From Chrysophaeum taylorii (lineage: Eukaryota > Sar > Pelagophyceae > Pelagomonadales > Pelagomonadaceae), in the NCBI GenBank assembly GCA_029834535.1, contig JAQMWT010000346.1:1-64000 (forward strand): DNA of 64,000 nt, written 5' to 3'. The translations under genes were made by a program, and so were the position numbers. The notes below the pieces were generated by a model, which was not told where the DNA came from, did not search any database, and worked only from the letters and a program-made list of their open reading frames with translations. Below are positions 21,701 to 31,845 of the stretch, in pieces. The stretch's first letter is position 1, and each line of letters begins with the position of its first letter.

Positions 21701-24700
21701 CGACGCGCGCACGAGCTCGCCGTTCCTGTCCGCCAGCATCTACCCATTCTCCAACGCGGGGACTTTGCAATGCGAGAATCGAAATTGCATGAGGCCAAGG
21801 TGCCGCCGTTCGAAACCGTCCATAAGGTGGGTTGCCACTGGTGATCCCGTGAACGACGTAGTGGTATCGCGTGCACGGATGCAGACCAGTTGCCCGCACT
21901 GCTGTCGGACGTTCGGCTTTGAGGCTTGCGACCACTTCTTTGACACGCGGGGATTCAAAACGCCATGGAGTGCTCTGTTCTTCTTGCTGTGAAGGGACGC
22001 ACGCGTGCGAAGCATCGCGAGGCTTGGTATGTTCGTCAGCCTGTTGTGACAAGGGCGTGAGCTCGATTCGCACCTTGATCGGCAAATCGACCTCGAGTAG
22101 GATGATAGTCGTCGTCGCCGACACTGCACCAATAATTGGCCCGACGACGAGCCGTGGCGCGCGAGGCGGGGGAGAAGGAAGTACTATTGCCAGACCTCGC
22201 CTTTCTTGTGTACCCGATTTCGATTCTTCCAAGAACACGGCGTCGGCCGACTCTTTGTCGCTGGCAACGATCACTGGAGCACTCCCATAAACTAGGTAGA
22301 CATCGGTGACTCTTTGCCATGCAAGAGACCGTGCGTCAAAGGTGCTATCCAATCTACCCGTTACATCGCCGCTTGGTCGCAGATCCTCCGGCCCAGCATC
22401 CGCTCCCGCGACCAGCAATTCACGAATCACGGGGCATTTTACATCGAGCGCACGTCCTTCTGCGTCCGTAAATCCGATTTCACACACCGAAAGGCGATGT
22501 TTGCTGTTTACGCCCACAAGCACAACATCACGGCCATCCCTCTTGTGGCACCACTCAAGGAGTGCCAAGAGGATACGTTGCCGCTCGAGTGCACTCGGCC
22601 GAACTGAGCAAGGATCATGAGGCGTTTCGTCCAAAGTTCCAGTGTCGTCGTTGTCGTCGTCGTCATCCAAACCGTACAGCCGGTATAGTAACGACGCACT
22701 TGCTCGCTTTTGGCTTTCTATAGTTGAAAATTTCACGGCCGCTCGCAGCGAGGCGCGAACTTTGTAAAGAGAGCCGATGTCGCTGCTCGCACGCGATCGG
22801 CTGACGTTCGATAATGTCTCGGCTTGCACACGTGCGGTGAGCTCACATGAGCGATGCACAGTCAGCTGACTCTCATCATCGCGGCTAAGTGTCTCATCTG
22901 GCGGAGCCGCCGCACCCGGAATGAATGGTGACGAGATCAACAGCATTAAACGTCCGGGTTTGCCCTCTTCTTGTGCCGCGACATTTTCAAGCAACGTAGC
23001 CAGCCTTGCTTCGACATGCGTCAAGCTGGTCGCTCCATCCCATATTTCCCAAAGGCGCGCGATGCTCATCGCGCCAAGAGTATGTAAGTGCGGTTTGGTG
23101 TTGCTTCTCAAATCAAGCCGGGACACCTGCATCTCGACGCGCCGAATCATGCGTAGAACGAGACTGAGCGCGTGTGCTGCCAAATGGCGCAACAAAGTCC
23201 CATCGTCGCCGTCGTCGTCCAATTCGCCGATCAAAGATTCTACAACGTCGGAGATCAGCCGGACGTTGTTGTGATCCACAAGACCCTCGAAAACGTGTGC
23301 GGGCCTACGAAGCCGTGAGTCTGACAAGAAGGTCGCGAGACTCAACACGCACTTTGCGTCATAACCGTCGCCTCCACTGAGGTCCTTGCGCGGGCAAGGG
23401 AGGCTGACGGCCCCTTGCGCTATAAAACGATTGCGATGACCTGCTTGAATCATCTTCGCAACTCGATCCCGCACTCGGGCGAAAGTAAGACGCGCGCACG
23501 TCTCGGCATCTCCATGCTGGTTTTTAACGCGCTCGGTTTCAGCTGCGAACAATGCGCGTGTCAGCTGGTCGACATATGGCGCGACATTCGCAGTCAAAGA
23601 CTCCGCGCCGCCGAGGTGAAGTACCACATCTGCAGCGGACGCAGCAAGCGACATTTGCTTCTGCTGTCGACGGACATCTGGCTCGGGGACAACAACGGCC
23701 ACGGCGACTATGCCGTGCTCGCGCCTGCCGACGATGTCCTTTGAGGGCGGCTACGTGTCGCTGGGTTCTATATCTCACCGTCGTGCCTGAGCTCCGATAT
23801 AGTCCGGCGGGCACGGCTTCGAGCAAGGAGCCGCGAACTCGGCGCTCCAGACGCGAGTCGCGTCTGCGAAGTGAGATGACGTCGCGGCCATGGAAATAAC
23901 ATGCCGGCGACCGGCTTTGAGCGGAGGCAGCGGCACAACGCAAAGCTCGTGTTGGGCGCAGTCTTGAGTGAAGACGCTCGCCGCTCGTGCTGCCTTCATT
24001 TGCGCGTCGCGTTCGATGTCCGTCCCCCCCAATGCCACCGCGTCTGGGGTTTTCGGCCACACGGGCCTCACGAGCCCGAGACGGTGCTGCCGGTTCTCGT
24101 CGCCGTCTGGGTTGATCTCCTCGACGTGAACTAAAAGAGACGCTTGCTGCCGCGCTTCGAGCACGATCGCGTAGCTGTTGCTCCCGATCGACGCGAAAAA
24201 TGGTGCGACTTCGAACAACCACTCCGCCAATTTAAAAGTGGTCTGTTGTGCGTCGGCCGGTCCGCGCGTCCCTTTGAGTCCCAGGTGCCCGATTGCCCAC
24301 GGCGGGCGTGCGTCACGAAGCGCTTGTAAGTACCCGAGCGAGTCGAGGCGCAAATCGTAGAGTCTAAACAACCGCCTCGTCCGGGGCCCCAGCTCGAGAA
24401 CGTTATAAAATGCCTTCGCAACGCGGTCGTGCTCCCCAAACAGCACGAACTCGCTTCTCGAGAGTTGCCGCGCGTGTCCAGAAAACTCGTCGTCCTCCTC
24501 CTCCTCCTCCTCCTCCTCCTCCTCGATTGCGGCGGCAGCCTTGCGTCCGCGGTATCGGAGCGCGGCGGCCGCAGCGACATCGGTCTCGACAGAACTCGCG
24601 AGGGGCGGCGCTAACTGGAGCCTCGCTGCCGCACGAGCAACGCACGACAGCAATCCGCGCACGCCATCTCTTTCGAGGACGCCGTCGGCGTCGAGGTCGA

Positions 24701-25001
24701 AAAGGTCGAACACAAATCCGAGGCGCTCTCCAAGGTCGCCGGCGCAGGTGAGCGCTAGGGCCACCAAGATTTCGACCAGGTCGGCTCGCTCCTCGACGGC
24801 GAGGCCCGACGACGACGACCCTGGAAGTGCGCTGGTCGCGAAGACTGTGCGGAGCATGTCCGCCGACGGCGGAAAGAGCTCGCAGAGCGTCGGAAATGTC
24901 ACGGCGGTCGCGTCGACCAGCGGAAATTCTCGTCGCTGCCATCGTGCCCTGACGTCGCGCAAGTCCGCGATGCTCCATGTCGACGAGCAGTCCCATGACA
25001 T
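15717..25001 (-). CDS. Giant EF-hand protein with tandem degenerate PhoD-like modules
   Basis: I join two adjacent frames, 23779-25001 and 15717-23724, across a 54-bp GT-AG intron (23725-23778) that keeps phase, giving about 3,076 residues. The N-terminal exon has one EF-hand-like loop (DLDADGVLERDG; last ligand position is Gly) and a poly-Glu run, then a beta-sandwich region. Five PhoD-like units follow; counting from the GTG at 23702, each begins with a beta segment such as LVVGPIIGAV (518), SLGPVVGEV (1202), LVVGPVLG (1822) or LVIGPI (2272). A core has HLGG (29), HIGA (847), HFAG (1406) and LHVGA (1994), with FRDEFRVAWG, FRDEYRSAWS and GSIGVLVFD segments. PhoD-type enzymes have HLGDQ, SDND and GGDIHVG metal motifs at these places; here the acidic and histidine ligands are replaced. 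The C-terminal 100 residues are a basic coiled coil. It is probably a non-catalytic scaffold; function unknown. Confidence 0.75.
24482..24523. repeat. (CTC)n run encoding poly-glutamate
   Basis: A CTC/TCC triplet run that reads on the minus strand as a Glu-rich block of about eleven residues in the first exon of the giant gene, between the EF-hand loop and the beta-sandwich region. Confidence 0.75.
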
Positions 25002-25159
25002 TCGGTCGCGCGCGAAAGCCAAGGACCGAACAACAACAACAACAACGACAACGCCTTTGTTGTTGTTGTTATTCTTTCTTCTTTCTTGCCCGCGCTGCCC
25101 TTAAATAATAATAATAATAATAATAACCTTTGAGTTTACACTCCTAAACCCGTAGTCTA
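25002..25159. promoter_or_regulatory. Divergent promoter of the giant gene and the ABC1 kinase
   Basis: A 158-bp gap between two diverging starts. It contains AAC and GTT triplet repeats (25030-25070), which are complementary and could pair, and an (AAT)n run at 25104-25126. Confidence 0.55.
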
Positions 25160-27740
25160 ATGTTAGAAAAAGTCGGTCTAGTAACTGCGTATCTCGTGAC
25201 GTCAGATCAAATGCGGGAAGGAAGAATGAGCCTCGGTGAGCCAAACTACACATGGGTTGTGGGGTTCCACGAATGGAAGCGCGGGTTCAAGGTGAAGACG
25301 TCGAGCGAGAGGTTCAATGTGGGGAAGGCGGGCTTCGTTATCGACGTGTACTTGGACGGCAACGCCGAGGCCCATCGTGGGAAGATCGCGGCTTACGCGT
25401 GCGTCGGAATGTGGTGTCGTGGTTGAGTGCGGCGCAGGCGGTACGCGGGATCGGAGAAGGCTCTGGAGGTCGAGGTGTTTCTTGAGATCGTGGGCGTGGC
25501 TCGCTGGCAGAGCGAGACGAGGTGTCGTCTCGGATCTACGGCGTCGTCGACGACGCGGACGCGCGTCGGGACCGAAGACCTCGCGCCGACGTCGGCGATC
25601 GCTGAGGGCTCGGTGTCGACGATTCGTTGCTCGATCGTGACCTCGGCCGCCGCCGGAAAATCCAAGGCAGGACCCCGGCGGGTAGTCCCGAAGCACGTGT
25701 CTTCGCTCCCGTCGATGACGCAAATCGCGCGCAACGCCCGGTTCTCGTTTGGCGTCGCGCCGATCGTGTACCGGTACGCGATGCATCGGCGGCGCGCTCG
25801 GCGCGTCCGGCTTTCGTTGAAACCGACGGACCGCGAGGCGTATTACGACGAACGGTCGTTGCTGTGGGACGTCGCGCACGAGAAATCGGCGGGCGAGGTC
25901 CGAGCGCTTTTCGAGCGCATGGGCGGCCTCTACAACAAGCTCGCCCAGGATTGGGCGACGCGAGACGGCCTCATCCCGCAGCCGTGGGTCGACGAGCTCA
26001 AGGGATCCTTCGAGTCCTTGCAGCCTCGGAAGTGGTCGCGGATGCGCGCGTGCATCTACGACGGCCTCGCCGGCGAGGCCGTGCCGTTCGCCCGCCCGGG
26101 CAAATCTGGCCTCGCGAGATACTTCGCCGCCGTCGAGGAGACGCCCCTGGCCGCGGCCTCTATCGGCCAGGTCCACGTCGCGCGGCGCTACGGTTCGCGC
26201 GAGGCCGGCGACGCCTCGAAGGCGATCGTCAAGGTGATCTATCCCGAGATCCGCAAGCACCTTCTCGCCGACCTCTCGAACGCGCGCCGGGTCGCGCACG
26301 TGGTCACGTGGGTCCTCAAGCTCCCGATGAAGGGCGCGATCGACGCGATCATGGACGAGCAGTGCGAGTCCTTCCCCCGCGAACTCGATCTGCGGCTCGA
26401 GGCCGACAACATCCGCCGCGCGAGAGACCTATTCGACCGCCACGCCCTGGACGTCGACGTCCCCGTCGTCTTCGACGACCTCTCGAGCTCGAGCGTCCTG
26501 TCGCAATCGTTCCTTCGCGGCAGGACCTTTTCGTCCCTCGACGTCGCGAGCCTCTCGCCGGCCGACCGAGCGCGCGGCGTCGAGATCGTGACGGCGATCG
26601 CGCGAGCGATCGGAACGACGCTCTTTCGCGATCGCTGGTTCCACAGCGACCCGCGCGAGACCAGCGTTTGTTTGTCTGTCTGTTTGTTTGTTTGTTACCT
26701 GGCCTGGAAAAAACAAGTGGTGTGATTTTTGTCGCCGCAGGCATCCGGGGAACCTCATGTGGATGGACTCGGGAAAGCCCGGCCTGATCGACTGGGGCCA
26801 GTGCACGTCGCTGACGCCCGAACAGCTCAGGACGCTGTGCCACGTGGTCCTCCTCCTCCACACCAAATCGCCTTCCGTCATCGAGCGCGCGCTCTCGGCG
26901 ACCGAGATCAACTTCAACACCCAGCATCTCGACCTCAAACTGGCATTGTTATTTTATTTTTTCGACTCGAAGCGCGACATCGCCAGCTTCGTCGACCCGA
27001 AAGCGACAGACTTTCTCATGGACGCGATACAGCACAACCCCCGCATCATGCCGGTCATGACGGACATCCCGAGGGAAGTTGTTTTTTATGGGAGGGTCTG
27101 TTCGAGTCTTCGCAAGTCCTTCGAGCTCCTGGGGGCCGACGTCTCCGTGATCGACCTCTGGCGCGACGAGGCGCGCGCCGCGCTCAAGGAGCTCAACGCG
27201 ACAAAACCCGACCGGACCTCGACGGCGCTCCTCCTCCTCCCGGAGAACCCCGTGGGTCTCCTCTACATCCTCGATAAGGCCCCAGACTGGGTCTCGGCCG
27301 CGCTCGGCTACGTCTCGGCCTTCGGGGAAGCCCTCGCCGAGTCCGAAGATACCTCCACCGAGGAGGATGGTACGAGCTGCATTCGCGACCAACAACAACA
27401 TAATAACTCCCTCGTCGTCGTCGTCCCCAAGCGACGACGACGAGGACGACGACGATCATCCACGGCCCTCAACACCGTTGGTATTGTAACCGTTTCCTCG
27501 ATTCTCGTCGCGTGCGTCGTTTGTTTTTTTGCGCTGCCTCAGCTCGATGCCCGCAGGTTCTTGGGACCCGCCATTCTCCGCGGACTGGTGGCTTTCTGCA
27601 TCCTCGTCTTGGTCGAATCCGTCGCCTGCAAGACACTTCTCGGCGAGTCCAGCCTCTTACGCCGTGCTCTCTCTTTCGCGCCCTCGGCGGCGGCGGCGGT
27701 GATGGCTTCGAAAAAAGAAACACCAAGATTGTCGCGCTGA
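25160..27740 (+). CDS. ABC1/ADCK atypical kinase with MATH-like N-terminus
   Basis: Three exons are proposed: 25160-25398, 25438-26652 and 26741-27740 (817 residues). The first intron is a 39-bp GT-AG. The second appears to be GC-AG, because only that junction rebuilds the conserved HSDPHPGNL motif. ABC1 landmarks are the Ala-rich nucleotide loop PLAAASIGQVH, the lysine in AIVKVIYPEI, HSDPHPGN and GLIDWGQ in place of DFG. The usual KxGQ motif reads KLAQ (LYNKLAQDWATR). Residues about 25-125 look like a MATH/TRAF beta-domain (YTWVVGFHEWK, FNVGKAGFVIDVYLDGN). Two hydrophobic helices near the C-terminus (TVGIVTVSSILVACVVCFFA and FLGPAILRGLVAFCILVL) suggest membrane anchoring. COQ8/ADCK relatives act in ubiquinone synthesis or in plastoglobules. 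ATGs at 25211 and 25226 are alternative starts. Confidence 0.82.
26653..26740 (+). other. Probable GC-AG intron with TTTG/TCTG repeats
   Basis: An 88-bp interruption inside the ABC1 catalytic motif. No GT donor has the required phase 2; the donor that rebuilds the motif is CC|GCGCGA and the acceptor is GCCGCAG|G. The intron carries a TTTGTTTGTCTGTCTGTTTG run that also opens both Helitron-like copies at 46 and 52 kb. Confidence 0.6.
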
Positions 27741-27927
27741 TGCCGCCGCCTAAATGGGCACCTTCCGCGGGCGCTCTTCTCTATCGGGACCTTGGATCAC
27801 AAGATCGTTGTTCTTCGACATGAAGCTATGTTACGTCTCGCGCGCGCGCGAGCCAAGGCGGAGTCGTGCGTTCCCGCAGCAGCAACACCAACAACAACAA
27901 CACCTGGGTCTGCGATTCAAACTGGTT

Positions 27928-27970
<43 letters not shown>

Positions 27971-28434
27971 CTCCTAAGAGAGCTAGCTTTCGGTTGCCGC
28001 GCGGCCTCGAGGGTCGTAGTGCGCGCTTTAATTTAAGAAGTGGGTGGGTGCCGCTCTCTCTCGAGAGCTCCACTGGTGTGGTACGTATGGGCGCAGCACG
28101 GCGGTCGGCCTTGCGACGACGACGGCTCGTTGCACGCAAAGCCCTGCTTCGCCTGGCCATCAGGTCGTGGTCATGCGACCCGAAGTTTCAATGATCGACG
28201 AATCGACCGCTTCGGCGATGGTATCTCTTCAGTTCTGCGAAAAGATCCTCCTGCAACATAATAAATCTTGCCGCGTCAGGATCCCGAATGTATCTATTTC
28301 CCGTAATGGAGTGCAAATATGAAAATTCAAGGCACTCAAACAAAGGGTGGCACGTGCGGTACACGTGAGGCCCGGCCAGTTGGGCACGCGCACGCCTTTG
28401 AAACCCAGAACGAAGGAATAGAAGAAAGAGAAGG
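27741..28434. other. Intergenic with (ACGC)n repeat, no gene
   Basis: About 690 bp between two plus-strand genes: the 3' end of the ABC1 gene and the promoter of the FEA1-like gene. It contains a (GCAC)n tract at 27928-27970 and CAA triplets at 27878-27902. Small frames in it have no recognisable similarity. Confidence 0.6.
27928..27970 (+). repeat. (GCAC)n microsatellite
   Basis: About ten and a half perfect GCAC units between the ABC1 and FEA1-like genes. Confidence 0.9.
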
Positions 28435-31400
28435 ATGATGTGGTCGTTGCTACTCGCGGCGGGCGCCAACGCCGTCACCTGGACATCGCAGTCAGCACTC
28501 CTGCCGGAGTTCGATTGGGTGGTGCTGGACCACGCTGATGGAAATTCCATGGGATATGGCGTCACGGTTGCTGCGGGGAGCGTCTTTGTCTCGGGAAGCA
28601 TGTCGCAGATTGTTCAGCTCCGAAACCCGGCGACGGATGCGGTGGTCGAGACACAAGACCAGGGTGGAGACGGGGACGTTTACCTCGCCAAGCTGAGTAC
28701 CGAGGGCGAGCCAACAGCGATCTGGACGTACGGTGGCAGCCAGAACGAGTTCCCTTCGCACCTGGCGACTTCGCCCGACGAGGCTTTCATCTCGATGACA
28801 GTCTACTTCTCTGGTAACATCACGTTCGGCGATTACACCTTCAATAACGAAAAAGAGTATCGGGATGGCGTCGTCGTCAAGGTCGGAGTCGCCGACGGTA
28901 CGGTTATGTGGGCGCAACACTTCGACTCGACGGCTGATACTCAATTGTTTGGTACAACGTTTACGGAAACGGGCGACGTGGTCGTGGTGGGAACCACGTG
29001 CGAGATTGTCGACGCTGGAGAGGAATGCCAAGGTCTCGCGGCCTTGCTCTCGGGGGACGATGGCGCGACAACGTGGGAAGTCACGTTCGGGACCGCGGTC
29101 CAGAGCTTGGGTGATGTTGTTTACAACAGCTCTACTTTGTATACTGTGGGTTCACTCATGGGCGACATTGAAGTGGCCGGCGAGACGGTGAGCTCGGCAT
29201 CTGCCATCGTCGCGGATGCTCTGTTGCTTGCCATCGACTCGGAGACCGGCACGCCGACGTGGGCTGGTCTCGTGACGGGCGATAGCACGTCGAGCAGCTC
29301 CCTTGTCGAGGTTAGCGATGGTGCCGTATTCATGGCGTGTGGCGGCGGTTGCACGAGTGCCTCATCGACGGAGTCGACGACTGCTGTGACCGCCGAAGGC
29401 TTGTACGGTGGCGCCGTCGTTAAGTACGATATCGTGGGTGTTCCCGCGTGGGCAGCCGACGTCCCGTCGGCCCTAGGCTTTGCCGTCTCCGGCTCGGACG
29501 TCTATCTCAACTTCCATCGGAGTGGGTCCACGACATACGGCGACACCACGTTCACATCTTGGGGAAGCTTTGACCAATTCATTCTCAAGCTGGACGCTTC
29601 GGATGGCTCGGGAGATTGGGTTCTGCAGACCGGGGGGCACGGTCTCGAGTACGTGCGGCGCATGACAGTAGACAGTGACGGCGATCTCTACTCGATCGGC
29701 CTAACGCAGTCCAACCCGTCATACTTCGATCCGACCATTCTCACCACGCACAATACCACCGACGGCTACGACGTCTTTATCGCGAAGTTGCTGACGTCGG
29801 CCCCGACGCTCCCGTCCTGCAAAACCGACGAGACGACTGTCGTCGCCGATTACTGCTTTGTATCAAACGTGTGCTACGCTGACGGCGATCTTTCGCGCTC
29901 CCTGGACGGGCTGTGCAAGTCATGCGACGCGTCATCTTCGCAAACCGAACTCGCCGAGCTCGATATTGTCAACTACTGTTTCATCGACGGCGTTTGCTAC
30001 GCAGACGGGGCCTCGCGCGAGCTGTCGGCGGGCTTATTCGGCACGACTCCTTCGGAGTGCGAATACTGCGACGTGGCGACCTCGACGGATTCCTGGACGC
30101 TGAAGGACAATCACGAGGTGTCCGATGATGGCGCGTGCACTCAATTGTGCACGGAGTGCGGCGCTGGATACAATTGCTACGGGAACCACGAGATCACGTG
30201 CCATTCGGAATACAATTTTGAGTGCACGAGCTGGTACGCCTCGTATGAATGCGCCACGGGCGCCACGTGTGCCGCGACCTTCTCTGACCTCGGTCAAGAG
30301 TGCATCGGCGAATTACAAAACTGTTGTGTCGTCGAAGACGACCCCACGGCAAGCACCGACGAATCCGATGACACCGATGAATCCGGTGACACCGACGAAT
30401 CCGGTGACGAGAGCGAGGAAGAGACCACAGATGGAAGCGACGACATCTCGGGAGGCATCATCGCGGGCTACGTTACGACCACGGACGTTTCGACGCACGC
30501 CATGGTTGACCTCGACGCCTACGAGCTTGGAGAGTTCGTTGATGACGCTGATTTTGAGAGCGCGCTCTTCGTCTACGAAAATGGTGGCGGCGGCCTCTGC
30601 TCGGAATCCGACATCACCACGACCGACAACTCGAGTTCGTGCTACGGCAAGACCACGTCGGACGCCAAGGGGAATTCGATTAAGGGATCGGGCGAGATTC
30701 GCACGATCTACGGGTTTGCCACGTCGGGCCGCGAAAAGATGTCCAGCGAACCGTGGTGGAATGTTTACCGCGACTATTGGGATGACGATAACTATGCCGA
30801 CACTTTTGTTCAGAACGCGCTAATCCCGGCGGGCGCCTGGGCATCGCGTTCCGACGCACTGCGTGCGGAGCTCGCGTCGAAAGGTGCCGTGTACCAAGCA
30901 GTCTGGATGTACATTATCCACGAGATGGAGGACGCTGTTGTCGACTGCAACGCGGGAGACATCTATGCGAACGCTGCCTCGAATGCGGCGGGCGACGCGC
31001 CTCACGCGTGGGACGAAGCCTGGGCCTTCTATGTTGGCTCGCTCGAAGGGAGCGGAGGTTCGGGGTCGGGTGTCATGATTTATGCTCTAGCCGAGAAGCG
31101 TTGTCCTCAGTTTGGTACGTGCACGTCCACCGGGAGATCGCTCGTCAACGCGAACGCTCTCGCCATCGCCGATGCCGGCCGCGATAAGATCCTCGCCGGC
31201 GATTGCGACGGCGTTGCCGAGGAGCTCGCAGTCTTCGTTGACGTGATGACCATTCCTCTTGTTCAGGGCATGCTCAAGTATGCGTACGATGCTGATCCAG
31301 CGGTAAACGGAGGGTCGTGCTCGGCTGGAACGTGTACGTACGACGAGGAATGGGCCGAGGGATGGGCGTTTGCGGCTGCGGTGCTACCGCGCATCAATGC

Positions 31401-31845
31401 GTGTAGTTCTACTGTCGCGCAACTCGTCCGCGATAACCTTGACGTTGACAACGACGCGGGTGTTCCCATGAAAGATGGGTACGCAACGGTCAAAGCCCAG
31501 ATCGAGACGACATACTCGTGCATGGGCATCACGTGTGTCGAAGTCGGTGCGTATCAGAGCGGCGGAGCTGTGTACATGGAAGCGTGTGTGGACGCGGCAG
31601 AAGAGGATGATGAGCCTGGGATTGCCAGCACTTCCAGCAGCTCCAAAAAGAAAAGTAGCTCTTCTGCGAATACGACTATCATTATCGTGGTCGTTGTTGT
31701 CGTGCTGTTTGCCTGCTTACTTGTTGTTTGCGCCTTATTCTTCAAACGGAAGCAAGGGATGTGGAAGATGGTGAACAAACAGGAGGGAAAAGAAGGCATC
31801 GAACTGGATAAGAAGGAAGTCGAAACAAAGAACTCGATGCTGTGA
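28435..31845 (+). CDS. FEA1-type iron-assimilation surface protein with beta-propeller
   Basis: A 1,136-residue secreted and membrane-anchored protein. After a signal peptide (1-15) come about 430 residues of beta-propeller-like repeats (YGVTVAAGSVFVSG, GDVYLAKLSTEG, DGDLYSIGLT), then a Cys-rich region (about 465-635) with repeated CYADG and CFIDGVCYADG. A Ser/Thr/Asp/Glu-rich linker (about 640-675) follows. Residues about 680-1050 match the FEA1 domain of Chlamydomonas Fe-assimilation proteins: WNVYRDYWDDDNYADTF, GAVYQAVWMYIIHEMEDAV, HAWDEAWAFYVGSLEG, IPLVQGMLKYAYDADP and EWAEGWAFAAAVLPRI. A single helix (about 1082-1104) and a Lys-rich tail end the protein. FEA1 proteins are induced by iron limitation and help bring iron to the cell. 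Here the FEA1 part would sit outside the plasma membrane. The propeller fusion is not part of the classical algal protein. Confidence 0.85.
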   Translation: MMWSLLLAAGANAVTWTSQSALLPEFDWVVLDHADGNSMGYGVTVAAGSVFVSGSMSQIVQLRNPATDAVVETQDQGGDGDVYLAKLSTEGEPTAIWTYGGSQNEFPSHLATSPDEAFISMTVYFSGNITFGDYTFNNEKEYRDGVVVKVGVADGTVMWAQHFDSTADTQLFGTTFTETGDVVVVGTTCEIVDAGEECQGLAALLSGDDGATTWEVTFGTAVQSLGDVVYNSSTLYTVGSLMGDIEVAGETVSSASAIVADALLLAIDSETGTPTWAGLVTGDSTSSSSLVEVSDGAVFMACGGGCTSASSTESTTAVTAEGLYGGAVVKYDIVGVPAWAADVPSALGFAVSGSDVYLNFHRSGSTTYGDTTFTSWGSFDQFILKLDASDGSGDWVLQTGGHGLEYVRRMTVDSDGDLYSIGLTQSNPSYFDPTILTTHNTTDGYDVFIAKLLTSAPTLPSCKTDETTVVADYCFVSNVCYADGDLSRSLDGLCKSCDASSSQTELAELDIVNYCFIDGVCYADGASRELSAGLFGTTPSECEYCDVATSTDSWTLKDNHEVSDDGACTQLCTECGAGYNCYGNHEITCHSEYNFECTSWYASYECATGATCAATFSDLGQECIGELQNCCVVEDDPTASTDESDDTDESGDTDESGDESEEETTDGSDDISGGIIAGYVTTTDVSTHAMVDLDAYELGEFVDDADFESALFVYENGGGGLCSESDITTTDNSSSCYGKTTSDAKGNSIKGSGEIRTIYGFATSGREKMSSEPWWNVYRDYWDDDNYADTFVQNALIPAGAWASRSDALRAELASKGAVYQAVWMYIIHEMEDAVVDCNAGDIYANAASNAAGDAPHAWDEAWAFYVGSLEGSGGSGSGVMIYALAEKRCPQFGTCTSTGRSLVNANALAIADAGRDKILAGDCDGVAEELAVFVDVMTIPLVQGMLKYAYDADPAVNGGSCSAGTCTYDEEWAEGWAFAAAVLPRINACSSTVAQLVRDNLDVDNDAGVPMKDGYATVKAQIETTYSCMGITCVEVGAYQSGGAVYMEACVDAAEEDDEPGIASTSSSSKKKSSSSANTTIIIVVVVVVLFACLLVVCALFFKRKQGMWKMVNKQEGKEGIELDKKEVETKNSML

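Noticed and set aside
25202-26299. Minus-strand 365-codon frame
   Set aside because: Antisense to the ABC1 gene; Arg/Asp/Leu shadow composition.
27928-27970. Possible CRISPR-like or telomere-like array
   Set aside because: A plain four-base microsatellite; no spacers, and this is a eukaryotic genome.
30361-30430. Acidic repeat DESGDTDESGD as a possible separate element
   Set aside because: It is only the low-complexity linker between the Cys-rich and FEA1 parts.
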